A stretch of DNA of 64,000 nt from Streptomyces sp. NBC_00234 (GCF_036195325.1 NZ_CP108101.1:5642001-5706000), one strand, 5' to 3'; shown: positions 48,055 through 56,830, numbered from the stretch's first letter. Program-made: numbers and translations. The notes: generated by a model from the sequence alone, not told the origin.

Positions 48055-49848
48055 GTGACTACCCGACGGAACGCACGGCGCAAGCAGGCAGTGGCCGCTG
48101 CTGCCGTGGTCGCGGCGCTGCTCTCCACCGCGGCATGCGGCGGCGGTGAAGACGGCAAGGGCAACGGCAAGGAAGGCAAGGGCGGTGCGGCGGCCGGCTT
48201 CGACGCGGCCAACAACAAGGTCGCCAACGCTTCGACGAAGAAGGGCGGCACGCTGAAGTTCGCCGGTGCCCAGGACGCCGACTCGTGGGACACCACGCGC
48301 GGCTACTACGGCTTCGTGTGGAACTTCATGCGCTACTACAGCCGCCAGCTGGTCACCGGCAAGGCCGAGCCGGGCAAGGCCGGAGCCGAGCTGACGCCGG
48401 ACCTCGCGACCGAGCGCGCGAAGATCACCGACGACGGCAAGACCTACACGTACACCCTGCGTGACGGCATCACGTGGGAGGACGGCAAGCCGATCACCTC
48501 CCAGGACATCAAGTACGGCATCGAGCGCCAGTGGGCGCAGGACGTGCTGTCCGGTGGCCCGGTCTACCTGCGTGACATCCTCGACCCCAAGGGCGAGTAC
48601 AAGGGTCCGTACAAGGACACCTCCAAGGACAAGCTGGGCCTGAAGGCCATCGAGACGCCGGACGAGAAGACCATCATCTTCAAGCTCCCGACGGCGAACT
48701 CGGACTTCGAGGAGATCCTGGCGCTGACCTCGTCCTCGCCGGTCCGTCAGGACAAGGACACCAAGTCGAAGTACGGCCTGAAGCCGTTCTCGTCCGGCCC
48801 GTACAAGTTCGAGTCGTACGCGCCGAACAAGTCCGTCGTGCTGGTCCGCAACGAGAACTGGAAGCAGTCCTCCGACCCGGTCCGCAAGGCGCTCCCGGAC
48901 AAGATCACGCTGAACCTGTTCTCCAACGCGGACGACATGGACAACCGCCTGATCGCCGGCGACTTCGACCTGGACATCAACCAGACGGGTCTCTCCCCGC
49001 AGGGCCGTATCAAGGCGCTGAAGGAGCACAAGGACAACCTGGACAACCCGGTCTCGGGTTACATCCGTTACGCGGTCTTCCCGCAGAACGTCGCGCCGTT
49101 CGACAACATCGACTGCCGCAAGGCCGTCATCTACGGAGCCGACCACAAGTCGCTCCAGACCGCGCGCGGCGGCCCGGTCGCCGGTGGCGACATCGGCACC
49201 AACATGCTGCCCCCGTCGGTGCCCGGCTCCGAGGGCCAGAAGTACGACCCGTTCGGCCTCGCCGCCAACGACGGCGCTCCGGACGTCACCAAGGCCAAGG
49301 AAGCGCTGAAGGCGTGCGGCAAGCCCGAGGGCTTCTCCACCACCATCGCCGTCCGTAACAACAAGCCGGTCGAGGTCGCCACCGCCGAGTCGCTCCAGGC
49401 CTCGCTCGGCAAGGTCGGCATCAAGGTCGACATCGACAAGTACGACGGTTCGCAGACCTCGGGCATCATCGGTAACCCGTCCGTGGTCAAGAAGAAGAAC
49501 TACGGCATCATCATCATGGGCTGGGGTCCGGACTTCCCCTCGGTCCAGGGTTACGGCGCGCCCCTCTGGGACAGCAGCTACATCCTCGAGAGCGGCAACA
49601 ACAACTTCGCCATGATCAACGACAAGGCGATCGACGCCAACTTCGACAAGTTCTCGGTCGAGCTCGACGCCGAGAAGAAGAAGACCATCGCCACGGAGAT
49701 CAACCACCAGGTGATGGAGGGTGCGTACTACCTGCCCTTCGTCTTCGAGAAGTTCATCAACTGGCGCTCCCCGCGACTGACGAACGTCTACACGACGGAC
49801 GCCTACAGCGGTACGTACGACTTCGCCAGCCTGGGCGTCGTGAAGTAA
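48055..49848 (+). CDS. Extracellular solute-binding lipoprotein, family 5 (oligopeptide type)
   Basis: A 597-aa substrate-binding lipoprotein from GTG 48055, with GGAGGA 9 nt upstream. The signal has an Arg/Lys-rich n-region and the lipobox LLSTAAC, followed by a Gly/Lys linker. SBP_bac_5 features include a ligand-domain beginning (GGTLKFAGAQDADSWDTTRG), KTYTYTLRDGITWEDGKPIT and ERQWAQDVLSGG. It captures peptides or similar solutes at the cell surface. It lies between the two permease genes, an arrangement that fits high expression of the binding protein. The substrate is unknown. Confidence 0.94.
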   Translation: MTTRRNARRKQAVAAAAVVAALLSTAACGGGEDGKGNGKEGKGGAAAGFDAANNKVANASTKKGGTLKFAGAQDADSWDTTRGYYGFVWNFMRYYSRQLVTGKAEPGKAGAELTPDLATERAKITDDGKTYTYTLRDGITWEDGKPITSQDIKYGIERQWAQDVLSGGPVYLRDILDPKGEYKGPYKDTSKDKLGLKAIETPDEKTIIFKLPTANSDFEEILALTSSSPVRQDKDTKSKYGLKPFSSGPYKFESYAPNKSVVLVRNENWKQSSDPVRKALPDKITLNLFSNADDMDNRLIAGDFDLDINQTGLSPQGRIKALKEHKDNLDNPVSGYIRYAVFPQNVAPFDNIDCRKAVIYGADHKSLQTARGGPVAGGDIGTNMLPPSVPGSEGQKYDPFGLAANDGAPDVTKAKEALKACGKPEGFSTTIAVRNNKPVEVATAESLQASLGKVGIKVDIDKYDGSQTSGIIGNPSVVKKKNYGIIIMGWGPDFPSVQGYGAPLWDSSYILESGNNNFAMINDKAIDANFDKFSVELDAEKKKTIATEINHQVMEGAYYLPFVFEKFINWRSPRLTNVYTTDAYSGTYDFASLGVVK

Positions 49849-49964
49849 CCACCACACCGGCACACCCGCCGTACGGCACGAAAGGCAGGTGAAGGCCGGA
49901 GCGGTGCGCCGCGGGCCATCGGACGACCTCCGGTGGCCCGCGGCCCCCCGCCGGGCCGAGAGCA

Positions 49965-50963
49965 GTGCTCACATACCTCATCAGGCGGCTCATGGCCGTC
50001 GCAGTAATGCTTGTGGTCATCGTCGTGGTGGTCTTCTGCATCTTCTTCCTCATCCCCCAGTGGACCGGCGTCGACCCCGCCACGATGTACGTGGGCAAGA
50101 CCTCGGACGCGGCGGCAGTGGAAGGCATCCGGCAGAAGCTCGCGCTGGACGAACCGATCCTCATCCAGGTCATGGAGTTCTTCAAGGGCATCTTCGTCGG
50201 GCGTACCTACGCCGCGGGCGGCGACGTCACGAACTGCGCCATGCCCTGCTTCGGCTACTCCTTCCGCAGCGAGCAGGCCATCTGGCCGGTGCTCACGGAC
50301 CGTCTTCCGGTCACCATGACGCTCGCGCTCGGCGCGGCCGTCCTGTGGCTGCTCTTCGGTGTCGCGGCCGGTGTGCTCTCCGCCCTCAAGCGGGGCACGG
50401 GCTGGGACCGTTCGGCGATGGTCGTCGCGCTCGCGGGCGTCTCGCTGCCGATCTTCTTCACCGCCATGGTGTCGCTCGCGGTCTTCGACTACGGACTCGG
50501 CTGGATCGACTCCGGATTCGTGCCCATCGGTGACAGCTTCGGCGGCTGGTTCCAGGGCATGTTGCTGCCCTGGGTCACCCTCGCCTTCCTGTACGCGGCG
50601 ATGTACGCCCGTATCACCCGGGCCACGATGCTCGAAGTCATGGGCGAGGACTACATCCGTACCGCCCGGGCCAAGGGCCTCAGCGAACCGGTCGTCATCG
50701 GCAAGCACGCCATGCGCTCGACCATGACACCGATCCTGACCATGCTCGGCATGGACCTCGGCGCGCTCATCGGCGGCGCGATCCTCACCGAGACCGCCTT
50801 CAGCCTTCCCGGCCTCGGCCAGGCGGTGCTCAAGGCGATCAGCGAGCGCGACCTGCCGGTGATCCTGGGCGTCGTCCTGATCACCTCGCTCGCGGTGATC
50901 ATCGCCAACCTCGTCGTGGACATTCTGTACGCCGTGATCGACCCCCGAGTGAGGCTGTCATGA
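49965..50963 (+). CDS. Oligopeptide ABC transporter permease (DppB/OppB type)
   Basis: A 332-aa permease from GTG 49965; only a weak GAGAG precedes it. The N-terminus MLTYLIRRLMAVAVMLVVIV is the canonical OppB first helix. A periplasmic region (QWTGVDPATMYVG onward) is followed by several further helices, and the EAA loop is EDYIRTARAKGLSEPVVIGK. It ends in ATGA, overlapping the start of the ATPase gene by 4 nt. The 115 bp gap after the binding-protein gene holds a GCCGTACGGC palindrome (49868-49877). Confidence 0.94.
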   Translation: MLTYLIRRLMAVAVMLVVIVVVVFCIFFLIPQWTGVDPATMYVGKTSDAAAVEGIRQKLALDEPILIQVMEFFKGIFVGRTYAAGGDVTNCAMPCFGYSFRSEQAIWPVLTDRLPVTMTLALGAAVLWLLFGVAAGVLSALKRGTGWDRSAMVVALAGVSLPIFFTAMVSLAVFDYGLGWIDSGFVPIGDSFGGWFQGMLLPWVTLAFLYAAMYARITRATMLEVMGEDYIRTARAKGLSEPVVIGKHAMRSTMTPILTMLGMDLGALIGGAILTETAFSLPGLGQAVLKAISERDLPVILGVVLITSLAVIIANLVVDILYAVIDPRVRLS

Positions 50964-52060
50964 CCGAGCTGAGCAAGAGCGGAGCCGCCCTGGGCGAGCC
51001 GGTCTCCTCCGCCTCGCCCGCCACGGACGCCTTCCTCGACGTCCGCGATCTGAAGGTGCACTTCCCGACCGACGACGGCCTGGTCAAGTCCGTCGACGGG
51101 CTCAGCTTCACGCTGGAGAAGGGCAAGACCCTCGGCATCGTGGGCGAGTCGGGTTCCGGCAAGTCCGTGACCTCGCTCGGGATCATGGGTCTGCACACCG
51201 CCGGCCAGTACGGCAAGCGCAAGGCCCAGCTCTCCGGCGAGATCTGGCTGAACGGCAAGGAACTTCTGTCCAGCGACCCGGACGAGGTGCGCAAGCTCCG
51301 CGGCCGGGACATGGCCATGATCTTCCAGGACCCGCTGTCCGCGCTGCACCCGTACTACACGATCGGCAAGCAGATCGTGGAGGCGTACCGGGTCCATCAC
51401 GACGTCAGCAAGAAGGCGGCCCGTACCCGGGCCATCGAGATGCTCGACCGCGTCGGTATCCCGCAGCCCGACAAGCGCGTCGACAGCTACCCGCACGAGT
51501 TCTCGGGCGGTATGCGTCAGCGCGCGATGATCGCGATGTCGCTGGTCAACAACCCCGAGCTGCTGATCGCCGACGAGCCGACCACGGCCCTCGACGTGAC
51601 CGTGCAGGCGCAGATCCTCGACCTGATCCGGGATCTGCAGAAGGAGTTCGGCTCCGCGGTCATCGTCATCACGCACGACCTGGGCGTGGTGGCGGAGCTC
51701 GCCGACGACATCCTCGTGATGTACGGCGGGCGCTGCGTGGAACGCGGACCGGCCGAGAAGGTGTTCTACGAGCCGCGGCACCCCTACACCTGGGGTCTGC
51801 TCGGCTCCATGCCGCGTCTCGACCGGGAGCAGACCGAGCGGCTCATCCCGGTCAAGGGCTCCCCGCCCTCGCTCATCAACATCCCGTCGGGATGCGCCTT
51901 CAACCCGCGCTGCCCGTACGCGGATCTGCCCAAGGACGACGTGACCCGCACCGTGCGGCCGGATCTGCTGGAGGTCGGCAGCCGGCACTCGGCCGCCTGC
52001 CACCTGTCGCCGGAGCAGCGCGAGCGGATCTGGACCGAAGAGATTGCGCCCAAGCTGTGA
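50960..52060 (+). CDS. Oligopeptide ABC transporter ATP-binding protein (OppD type)
   Basis: A 366-aa ATPase from ATG 50960, coupled to the permease. Walker A is VGESGSGKSVTSLG near residue 62, the signature EFSGGMRQRAMIAMS and Walker B LLIADEPTTALDVTVQ, followed by the H-loop THD. The C-terminal oligopeptide-transporter region has the Cys pattern PSGCAFNPRCPYA ending with Cys in SAACHL, which in some relatives binds an iron-sulfur cluster. It works with the next gene as the ATPase pair. Confidence 0.95.
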   Translation: MTELSKSGAALGEPVSSASPATDAFLDVRDLKVHFPTDDGLVKSVDGLSFTLEKGKTLGIVGESGSGKSVTSLGIMGLHTAGQYGKRKAQLSGEIWLNGKELLSSDPDEVRKLRGRDMAMIFQDPLSALHPYYTIGKQIVEAYRVHHDVSKKAARTRAIEMLDRVGIPQPDKRVDSYPHEFSGGMRQRAMIAMSLVNNPELLIADEPTTALDVTVQAQILDLIRDLQKEFGSAVIVITHDLGVVAELADDILVMYGGRCVERGPAEKVFYEPRHPYTWGLLGSMPRLDREQTERLIPVKGSPPSLINIPSGCAFNPRCPYADLPKDDVTRTVRPDLLEVGSRHSAACHLSPEQRERIWTEEIAPKL

Positions 52061-53283
52061 GCGAGGACAAAAGCGAGGACAAAGCCGTGAGCCAGGACAA
52101 GAGCGTCGAGGTTCCTGCGCAGCGGGCCGGCGGGAAGAGCGCCTCCCCGGAGGTGCTGCTCCGGGTCACCGGGCTGAAGAAGCACTTCCCGATCAGGAAG
52201 GGCCTGCTCCAGCGCACGACCGGTGCCGTGAGGGCCGTCGACGGGATCGACTTCGAGGTGCACGCGGGGGAGACCCTGGGTGTGGTCGGGGAGTCCGGTT
52301 GCGGTAAGTCGACGATGGGCCGGCTGATCACTCGGCTGCTCGAACCCACGGCGGGCACGGTCGAGTTCGAGGGCAAGGACATCACGCACCTCGGTGTGGG
52401 CGGCATGCGCCCGATGCGCCGGGACATGCAGATGATCTTCCAGGACCCGTACTCCTCGCTGAACCCGCGGCACACGATCGGCACGATCGTCGGAGCACCC
52501 TTCAAGCTCCAGGGGGTCAAGCCCGAGGGCGGCGTCCGCAAGGAAGTGCAGCGGCTGCTGGAGGTGGTCGGTCTCAACCCCGAGCACTACAACCGCTATC
52601 CGCACGAGTTCTCCGGCGGCCAGCGCCAGCGCATCGGGATCGCCAGGGCGCTCGCGCTCAACCCGAAGCTGGTCGTGGCCGACGAGCCGGTGTCGGCGCT
52701 CGACGTCTCCATCCAGGCGCAGGTCGTCAACCTCATGGACGACCTCCAGGAGGAGCTGGGCCTCACGTACGTGATCATCGCCCACGACCTCTCGGTGGTC
52801 CGGCACGTCTCGGACCGGATCGCGGTGATGTACCTCGGCAAGATCGTGGAGCTGGCCGACCGCGAGTCGCTCTACAAGTCGCCGATGCACCCGTACACCA
52901 AGGCGCTGCTCTCCGCGGTGCCGATCCCTGACCCGAAGCGCCGGTCGGCCAAGAGCGAGCGGATCCTGCTGAAGGGCGATGTCCCGTCGCCCATCTCGCC
53001 GCCGAGCGGCTGCCGTTTCCACACCCGCTGCTGGAAGGCGACGGAGGTCTGCACGACGCAGGAGCCGCCGCTGGTCGCGCTGAAGACCGGGCACCAGGTG
53101 GCCTGCCACCACCCGGAGAACGCGCCGGACCAGGTACCGGGCGACGCCGTGCTGGCGACGGCGCGGGAGGCGATCGAGATCGTGGCCCTGAAGAAGGAGC
53201 CGGAGGAAGTCGCTCCGGAAGCGGCCCAGGAGCCGACGGCTCCGAAGGAAGCCGAGGAGCCGGGGGGCAGCCCGAAGGAGTAG
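52057..53283 (+). CDS. Oligopeptide ABC transporter ATP-binding protein (OppF type)
   Basis: A 408-aa ATPase from GTG 52057, which overlaps the OppD stop by 4 nt; GTG 52087 is an alternative start. Walker A is VVGESGCGKSTMGRL near 78, the signature EFSGGQRQRIGIARA, and Walker B LVVADEPVSALDVSIQ. A C-terminal Cys motif (PPSGCRFHTRCWKA, then ACHH) matches OppD. An acidic, Pro/Glu-rich tail covers the last 50 residues. The first codons contain a tandem 12-nt duplication (AGCGAGGACAAA at 52060-52071 and 52072-52083). Confidence 0.94.
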   Translation: MSEDKSEDKAVSQDKSVEVPAQRAGGKSASPEVLLRVTGLKKHFPIRKGLLQRTTGAVRAVDGIDFEVHAGETLGVVGESGCGKSTMGRLITRLLEPTAGTVEFEGKDITHLGVGGMRPMRRDMQMIFQDPYSSLNPRHTIGTIVGAPFKLQGVKPEGGVRKEVQRLLEVVGLNPEHYNRYPHEFSGGQRQRIGIARALALNPKLVVADEPVSALDVSIQAQVVNLMDDLQEELGLTYVIIAHDLSVVRHVSDRIAVMYLGKIVELADRESLYKSPMHPYTKALLSAVPIPDPKRRSAKSERILLKGDVPSPISPPSGCRFHTRCWKATEVCTTQEPPLVALKTGHQVACHHPENAPDQVPGDAVLATAREAIEIVALKKEPEEVAPEAAQEPTAPKEAEEPGGSPKE

Positions 53284-53290
53284 TACCGGC

Positions 53291-53296
53291 ACAATT
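53291..53296 (+). promoter_or_regulatory. -10-like ACAATT for a leaderless TRIC-channel mRNA
   Basis: ACAATT ends 6 nt before the GTG at 53303, with no Shine-Dalgarno in between. It lies 8 nt after the OppF stop, so the channel gene probably has its own promoter. Confidence 0.5.
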
Positions 53297-53302
53297 GCCC
53301 GG

Positions 53303-53962
53303 GTGCTCCTCGAACTGTTCACGCCCTCCGTCCAGCATGCGCTCGACATCGCCGGAATCTTCGTCTTCGCGATCTCCGGCGCACTGCTCGCCGTACGCAA
53401 GAACTTCGATGTCTTCGGCATCGCGGTACTCGCCGAGGTGACAGCGCTGGGCGGGGGGCTGTTCCGTGACGTGATCATCGGCGCGCTCCCGCCCGCCGCC
53501 TTCACGGATCTCGGCTACTTCACCACCCCGCTGCTCGCCGCCGGGCTGGTCTTCTTCCTCCACCCCCACGTCGAGCGCATCCAGGTCGGCGTCAACGTGT
53601 TCGACGCCGCCGGCCTCGGGCTCTTCTGTGTCACCGGCACGGTGAAGGCGTACGAGTACGGCCTCGGGCTGACCGCTTCGGCGGCCCTGGGGCTCACCAC
53701 CGCGGTCGGCGGCGGTGTGCTGCGCGACGTCCTGGCCAACGAGGTGCCCTCGCTGCTGCGCTGGGACCGCGACCTGTACGCCGTGCCCGCGATCGTCGGG
53801 GCCGCGATGGTCGTGCTGTGCATCCGTTTCGACACGCTCAACACCTTCACCAGCGGTGCGGCCGTGATCACCGCGTTCGCCCTGCGGCTGCTGGCCATGC
53901 GCTTCCACTGGCGCGCGCCGCGTGCCTACAACCGTCGCTCGGCGACGGCCGACGAAGGCTAG
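53303..53962 (+). CDS. TRIC-family cation channel (UPF0126/YadS-like) membrane protein
   Basis: A 219-aa integral membrane protein with about seven hydrophobic segments. The two internally repeated glycine motifs of the family are present, ALGGGLFRDVIIGALPPAAF and AVGGGVLRDVLANEVPSLL, each with FGxxALGGG-type context. Bacterial homologues form trimeric potassium/cation channels. It starts at GTG 53303, apparently leaderless. Its stop codon is TAG in TAGGGCCTCA (53960-53969), the same 10 bases as one end of the palindromic repeat at 59430. Confidence 0.9.
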   Translation: MLLELFTPSVQHALDIAGIFVFAISGALLAVRKNFDVFGIAVLAEVTALGGGLFRDVIIGALPPAAFTDLGYFTTPLLAAGLVFFLHPHVERIQVGVNVFDAAGLGLFCVTGTVKAYEYGLGLTASAALGLTTAVGGGVLRDVLANEVPSLLRWDRDLYAVPAIVGAAMVVLCIRFDTLNTFTSGAAVITAFALRLLAMRFHWRAPRAYNRRSATADEG

Positions 53963-53988
53963 GGCCTCAAAAAGCTACCGCTCAGTAA

Positions 53989-53994
53989 TACAAT
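53989..53994 (+). promoter_or_regulatory. -10 box TACAAT upstream of the thioesterase gene
   Basis: TACAAT matches the TATAAT consensus in 5 of 6 positions and ends 9 nt before GTG 54004. CTCAAA lies 17 nt upstream as a weak -35. The message would have a leader of only a few nucleotides. Confidence 0.55.
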
Positions 53995-54003
53995 CGGTGT
54001 ACC

Positions 54004-54879
54004 GTGCATTCCATGGCACAGGCAGCAGCGCAGGTGGCGCGGACAGCGCAGGCAACCATCGGGAACAGCGAGTTCGACCGCGACACCGCGGTCACGCTCC
54101 GCGAAGAGGGCGTCTACGACGCGGAGCTCTCCGCGGGCTGGACGATCATCCACGCCGTCAACGGCGGATACCTGCTGGCCATGCTGGGCCGGGCCCTCGG
54201 TGAGGCGCTCCCGCACCCCGACCCGTTCTCGGTCTCCGCGCACTACCTCACCGCCTCCGTGCCCGGCCCCGCGGTGATCCGTACACAGGTCGTCCGCACC
54301 GGCCGCACCCTCTCCACCGGTCAGGCGTCCCTCTTCCAGTACGCGGAGGACGGCACCGAGGTCGAGCGCATCCGGGTGCTCGCCACCTACGGCGACCTGG
54401 ACGGCCTCACCGACGACGTCCGCACCGCGGCGGTGCCGCCCGCGATCCCGCCGCTCGACCAGTGCCTCGGCCCGAGCGACGGACCGGCGCCGATCCCCGG
54501 CAGCTCCGCCATCACCGGGCGCCTCGACATCAAGCTCGACCCGGCGACGATCGGCTGGGCCGTCGGCGCACCGTCCGGCAAGGGCGAGATGCGTGGCTGG
54601 TTCGGTCTGGCGGACGGCCGCGACGCGGACCCGCTCTCCCTGCTGCTCACGGTCGACGCACTGCCGCCGACCTCGTTCGAGCTGGGCATCAAGGGCTGGA
54701 CGCCCACCATCGAGCTGACGACCCACATCCGCTGCCGCCCGGCCCCCGGACCGCTGCGCGTCTCCATCACCACCCGGAACCTCGCGGGCGGCTTCCTGGA
54801 GGAGGACGCGGACGTCTGGGACAGCGCGGACCGCCTGGTCGCCCAGTCCCGCCAGCTGGCCAGGGCCCCGCGCGGCTGA
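54004..54879 (+). CDS. Acyl-CoA thioesterase (double hotdog, TesB-like)
   Basis: A 291-aa protein from GTG 54004; ATG 54013 is an alternative. The first half has GWTIIHAVNGGYLLAMLGRAL and VSAHYLTASVPGPAVIRTQV, the usual N-terminal hotdog of TesB-like thioesterases. The second half ends with TTHIRCRPAPGPLRVSITTRNLA and a conserved EEDADVWDSADRLVAQSRQLA. It hydrolyses acyl-CoA; chain-length preference is unknown. A 21-bp perfect hairpin follows, the longest in the window. Confidence 0.88.
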   Translation: MHSMAQAAAQVARTAQATIGNSEFDRDTAVTLREEGVYDAELSAGWTIIHAVNGGYLLAMLGRALGEALPHPDPFSVSAHYLTASVPGPAVIRTQVVRTGRTLSTGQASLFQYAEDGTEVERIRVLATYGDLDGLTDDVRTAAVPPAIPPLDQCLGPSDGPAPIPGSSAITGRLDIKLDPATIGWAVGAPSGKGEMRGWFGLADGRDADPLSLLLTVDALPPTSFELGIKGWTPTIELTTHIRCRPAPGPLRVSITTRNLAGGFLEEDADVWDSADRLVAQSRQLARAPRG

Positions 54880-54893
54880 GGCATCGCACGACG

Positions 54894-54942
54894 CGGAACG
54901 CGAGAGGTCTGCCGGCCCGGTCGGCAGACCTCTCGCGTTCCG
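54894..54942 (+). terminator. 21-bp perfect hairpin terminator after the thioesterase gene
   Basis: The arms 54894-54914 and 54922-54942 are perfect complements around a 7-nt loop, followed by GATTTCAT. It starts 14 nt after the stop codon. Confidence 0.93.
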
Positions 54943-54984
54943 GATTTCATACGCCGTGCATAGAACGGCAGGCACGACTCCCTC

Positions 54985-54990
54985 TAGTCT
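54985..54990 (+). promoter_or_regulatory. -10-like TAGTCT for a leaderless leader-peptide mRNA
   Basis: TAGTCT ends 6 nt before ATG 54997 and there is no ribosome site. No confident -35 was identified upstream. Confidence 0.5.
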
Positions 54991-54996
54991 CCTGGC

Positions 54997-55083
54997 ATGG
55001 CCGCAGAAGGAATGCTCGCTGCGCGCCGCCACGTCGACTTCGGCAGGCTGGCGAGCGCGCTCTGTAGGGCCGCCACGGCGTGA
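54997..55083 (+). CDS. Putative cysteine-type leader peptide upstream of a sulfatase gene
   Basis: A 28-codon ORF (ATG 54997, or ATG 55012 giving 23 codons) whose core reads RRHVDFGRLASALCRA. The RRHVD...SA.C pattern is, as I recall, that of actinobacterial putative leader peptides found ahead of sulfur-assimilation genes. The Cys codon is TGT (55063-55065) followed by AGG; both are uncommon codons in this GC-rich genome, as expected if ribosome stalling at low Cys-tRNA is the signal. A 9-bp hairpin begins 7 nt after the stop, and a secreted sulfatase gene lies 284 bp downstream. Too short for routine gene callers. Confidence 0.75.
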   Translation: MAAEGMLAARRHVDFGRLASALCRAATA

Positions 55084-55090
55084 CCGCCGA

Positions 55091-55133
55091 GGCCGGGCGC
55101 TTTTCGCCCGGCCGTGATCCGGACCCGGTCCGG
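55091..55133 (+). promoter_or_regulatory. Hairpins after the leader peptide (candidate attenuator)
   Basis: GGCCGGGCG (55091-55099) pairs with CGCCCGGCC (55105-55113) around CTTTT. A second small stem CCGGAC/GTCCGG lies at 55119-55133. They start 7 nt after the leader stop codon and 234 nt before the sulfatase start. There is no T-run, which is common for Streptomyces attenuators. Confidence 0.6.
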
Positions 55134-55366
55134 TGCTCGGCGCGACAGTGATCCGGTTCTGATCCGTTCAGGTCACGCCCAGTCGTCACCGCTACGGGAT
55201 ACCCACCCGGCGCCCGCCGTTCCGGCGCCCGGATCCCGTCTCTTCCCTGTATCCGGCAGGAATCGCCGTACCCGTACGGGCGTGGGACGTCCCTGAGTTC
55301 CGCATGTCCCGCGTGCGGTTGCGCACCCCTGCCGTCCCGTCCATGGACCACAGGAGGAAACGATCC

Positions 55367-56770
55367 ATGAGTCACAACGACAGACCGCGGGTGAGCCGGA
55401 GGGGCTTCCTCGCCGGCACGGCGGCGGCAGCCGCCACGGCAGCCGTACCCGCGGTGGCCCAGGCCGCCGCCGCAGGTTCCGCGGCCTCCGCGACCCGCCC
55501 GAACATCCTTCTGATCGTCACCGACGACCAGCCCAAGCACACCGAGTGGGCGCTCCCCAAGACGGTCGACTGGCTCGCCGGACGAGGCGTGCGGTTCACC
55601 AACGGCCATGTCACCACGCCGCTCTGCTCGCCGTCGCGGTCGTCGGTCCTGTCCGGCCAGTACGCCCACAACCACGGCGTGCGGAACAACGGGTCCTCGT
55701 ACCAGCTGGACCAGAGCACCACCCTTCAGCGATACCTCAAGCAGGCGGGCTACCGCACCGGCCTGTTCGGCAAGTTCCTCAACTCCTGGGACCTCGCCGA
55801 CAATCCGCCGCACTTCGAGGACTTCGCGCTGCTCCAGCCGGCCTACGTCGACGCCCGGTGGAACGTCAACGGCACGGTCCAGACGATCAACGGCTACACC
55901 ACCAGCATCATCAAGAACCGGACGCTGGACTTCCTGGACAAGGCCGCGACCGACAGCCGCCCCTGGTTCGCGTACGTCACTCCGTACGCCTCGCACGGGC
56001 CCCGTACGCCCGAGGCCAAGTACGCGGGTACGGCCGTGCCGGAGTGGAACGGACGCCCCTCCGTCCCCGAGGCCGACCGGAGCGACAAGCCGGTCTTCAT
56101 CCAGAACGCGACCGGGACCCTCGCGGAGGGCCGGCGGATCCGCGCGGAGCAGTTGCGGAGCCTTCGGTCCGTCGACGACGCGGTGCAGGCGTTCAAGGAC
56201 AAGCTGACGGCCCTCGGGCAGCTGGACAACACCCTGGTCATCTACATCGCCGACAACGGCTTCGGCTGGGCGGACCACGGCTGGACCAAGAAGTCGGTGC
56301 CCTACAGCCCCGCCCACGAGGTTCCGTTCTACCTCTCCTGGCCGGCCGGCGGCCTGGGCGGCGCCACCACGGACAACCGCATCGTGGCCAACATCGACAT
56401 CGCGCCGACCGTCCTCGATGCGGCCGGGGTCGCCGCGGGGCACGCGCAGGACGGCAGGTCGCTGCTGACCTCGTACAGCCGTGATCACCTGCTCGTGGAG
56501 TTCTGGAAGCAGGGCACCGCCGCGGGCGGGCCGCCGGCCTGGGCGTCGTACGTGGCCAAGAACAAGCAGTACACCGAGTACTACGACCTGACGACCGACG
56601 CCGACGGCAAGGTCTCCGGTACGGGACAGCTGAAGTTCCGCGAGCACTACGACCTCGCGGGCGACCCGCACCAGTTGAAGAACAACCTCCACCTGGCGAC
56701 CCCGCAGGACGAGCAGAACCTCGGCATACCCGCACTGGCGGCCCAGCTCGCCACCGACCGGGTCGGCTAG
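55367..56770 (+). CDS. Tat-secreted sulfatase (arylsulfatase/N-acetylglucosamine-6-sulfatase type)
   Basis: A 467-aa type I sulfatase from ATG 55367, with AGGAGGAAA 6 nt upstream; the open frame to 55304 is rejected. The N-terminus has a twin-arginine signal (SRRGFLAGT, then an Ala-rich core ending AQAAAA). Metal-binding LIVTDDQP opens the domain. The formylglycine site is TPLCSPSRSSVLSGQYAHNH, whose Cys is converted to formylglycine by a maturation enzyme. YIADNGFGWADHGW supplies the metal-binding Asp-Asn. It would release sulfate from sulfated organics outside the cell, fitting the Cys-responsive leader upstream. The TAG stop lies inside a palindromic repeat. Confidence 0.92.
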   Translation: MSHNDRPRVSRRGFLAGTAAAAATAAVPAVAQAAAAGSAASATRPNILLIVTDDQPKHTEWALPKTVDWLAGRGVRFTNGHVTTPLCSPSRSSVLSGQYAHNHGVRNNGSSYQLDQSTTLQRYLKQAGYRTGLFGKFLNSWDLADNPPHFEDFALLQPAYVDARWNVNGTVQTINGYTTSIIKNRTLDFLDKAATDSRPWFAYVTPYASHGPRTPEAKYAGTAVPEWNGRPSVPEADRSDKPVFIQNATGTLAEGRRIRAEQLRSLRSVDDAVQAFKDKLTALGQLDNTLVIYIADNGFGWADHGWTKKSVPYSPAHEVPFYLSWPAGGLGGATTDNRIVANIDIAPTVLDAAGVAAGHAQDGRSLLTSYSRDHLLVEFWKQGTAAGGPPAWASYVAKNKQYTEYYDLTTDADGKVSGTGQLKFREHYDLAGDPHQLKNNLHLATPQDEQNLGIPALAAQLATDRVG

Positions 56771-56828
56771 GGTCTTTCGTTCGGATCGGGCCGGACCCCG
56801 CGAGCCCGGCACGATCCGAACGAGAGGC
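56768..56828 (+). repeat. Palindromic repeat element, copy A
   Basis: Starts TAGGGTCTTTCGTT (its TAG is the sulfatase stop). The outer arms 56774-56788 and 56812-56826 form a 15-bp stem with one G-T pair. It is 56/61 identical to the reverse complement of copy B (59430-59494). Two of the pair positions, 56782/56818 and 56788/56812, differ together between copies (C-G to T-A and G-C to A-T), so pairing is preserved. Confidence 0.85.
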
Positions 56829-56830
56829 TC

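Noticed and set aside
46813..49863. 1016-codon minus-strand frame across the importer operon
   Set aside because: Antisense shadow of the permease and binding-protein genes; the translation is Val/Leu/Asp/Gly-rich without motifs.
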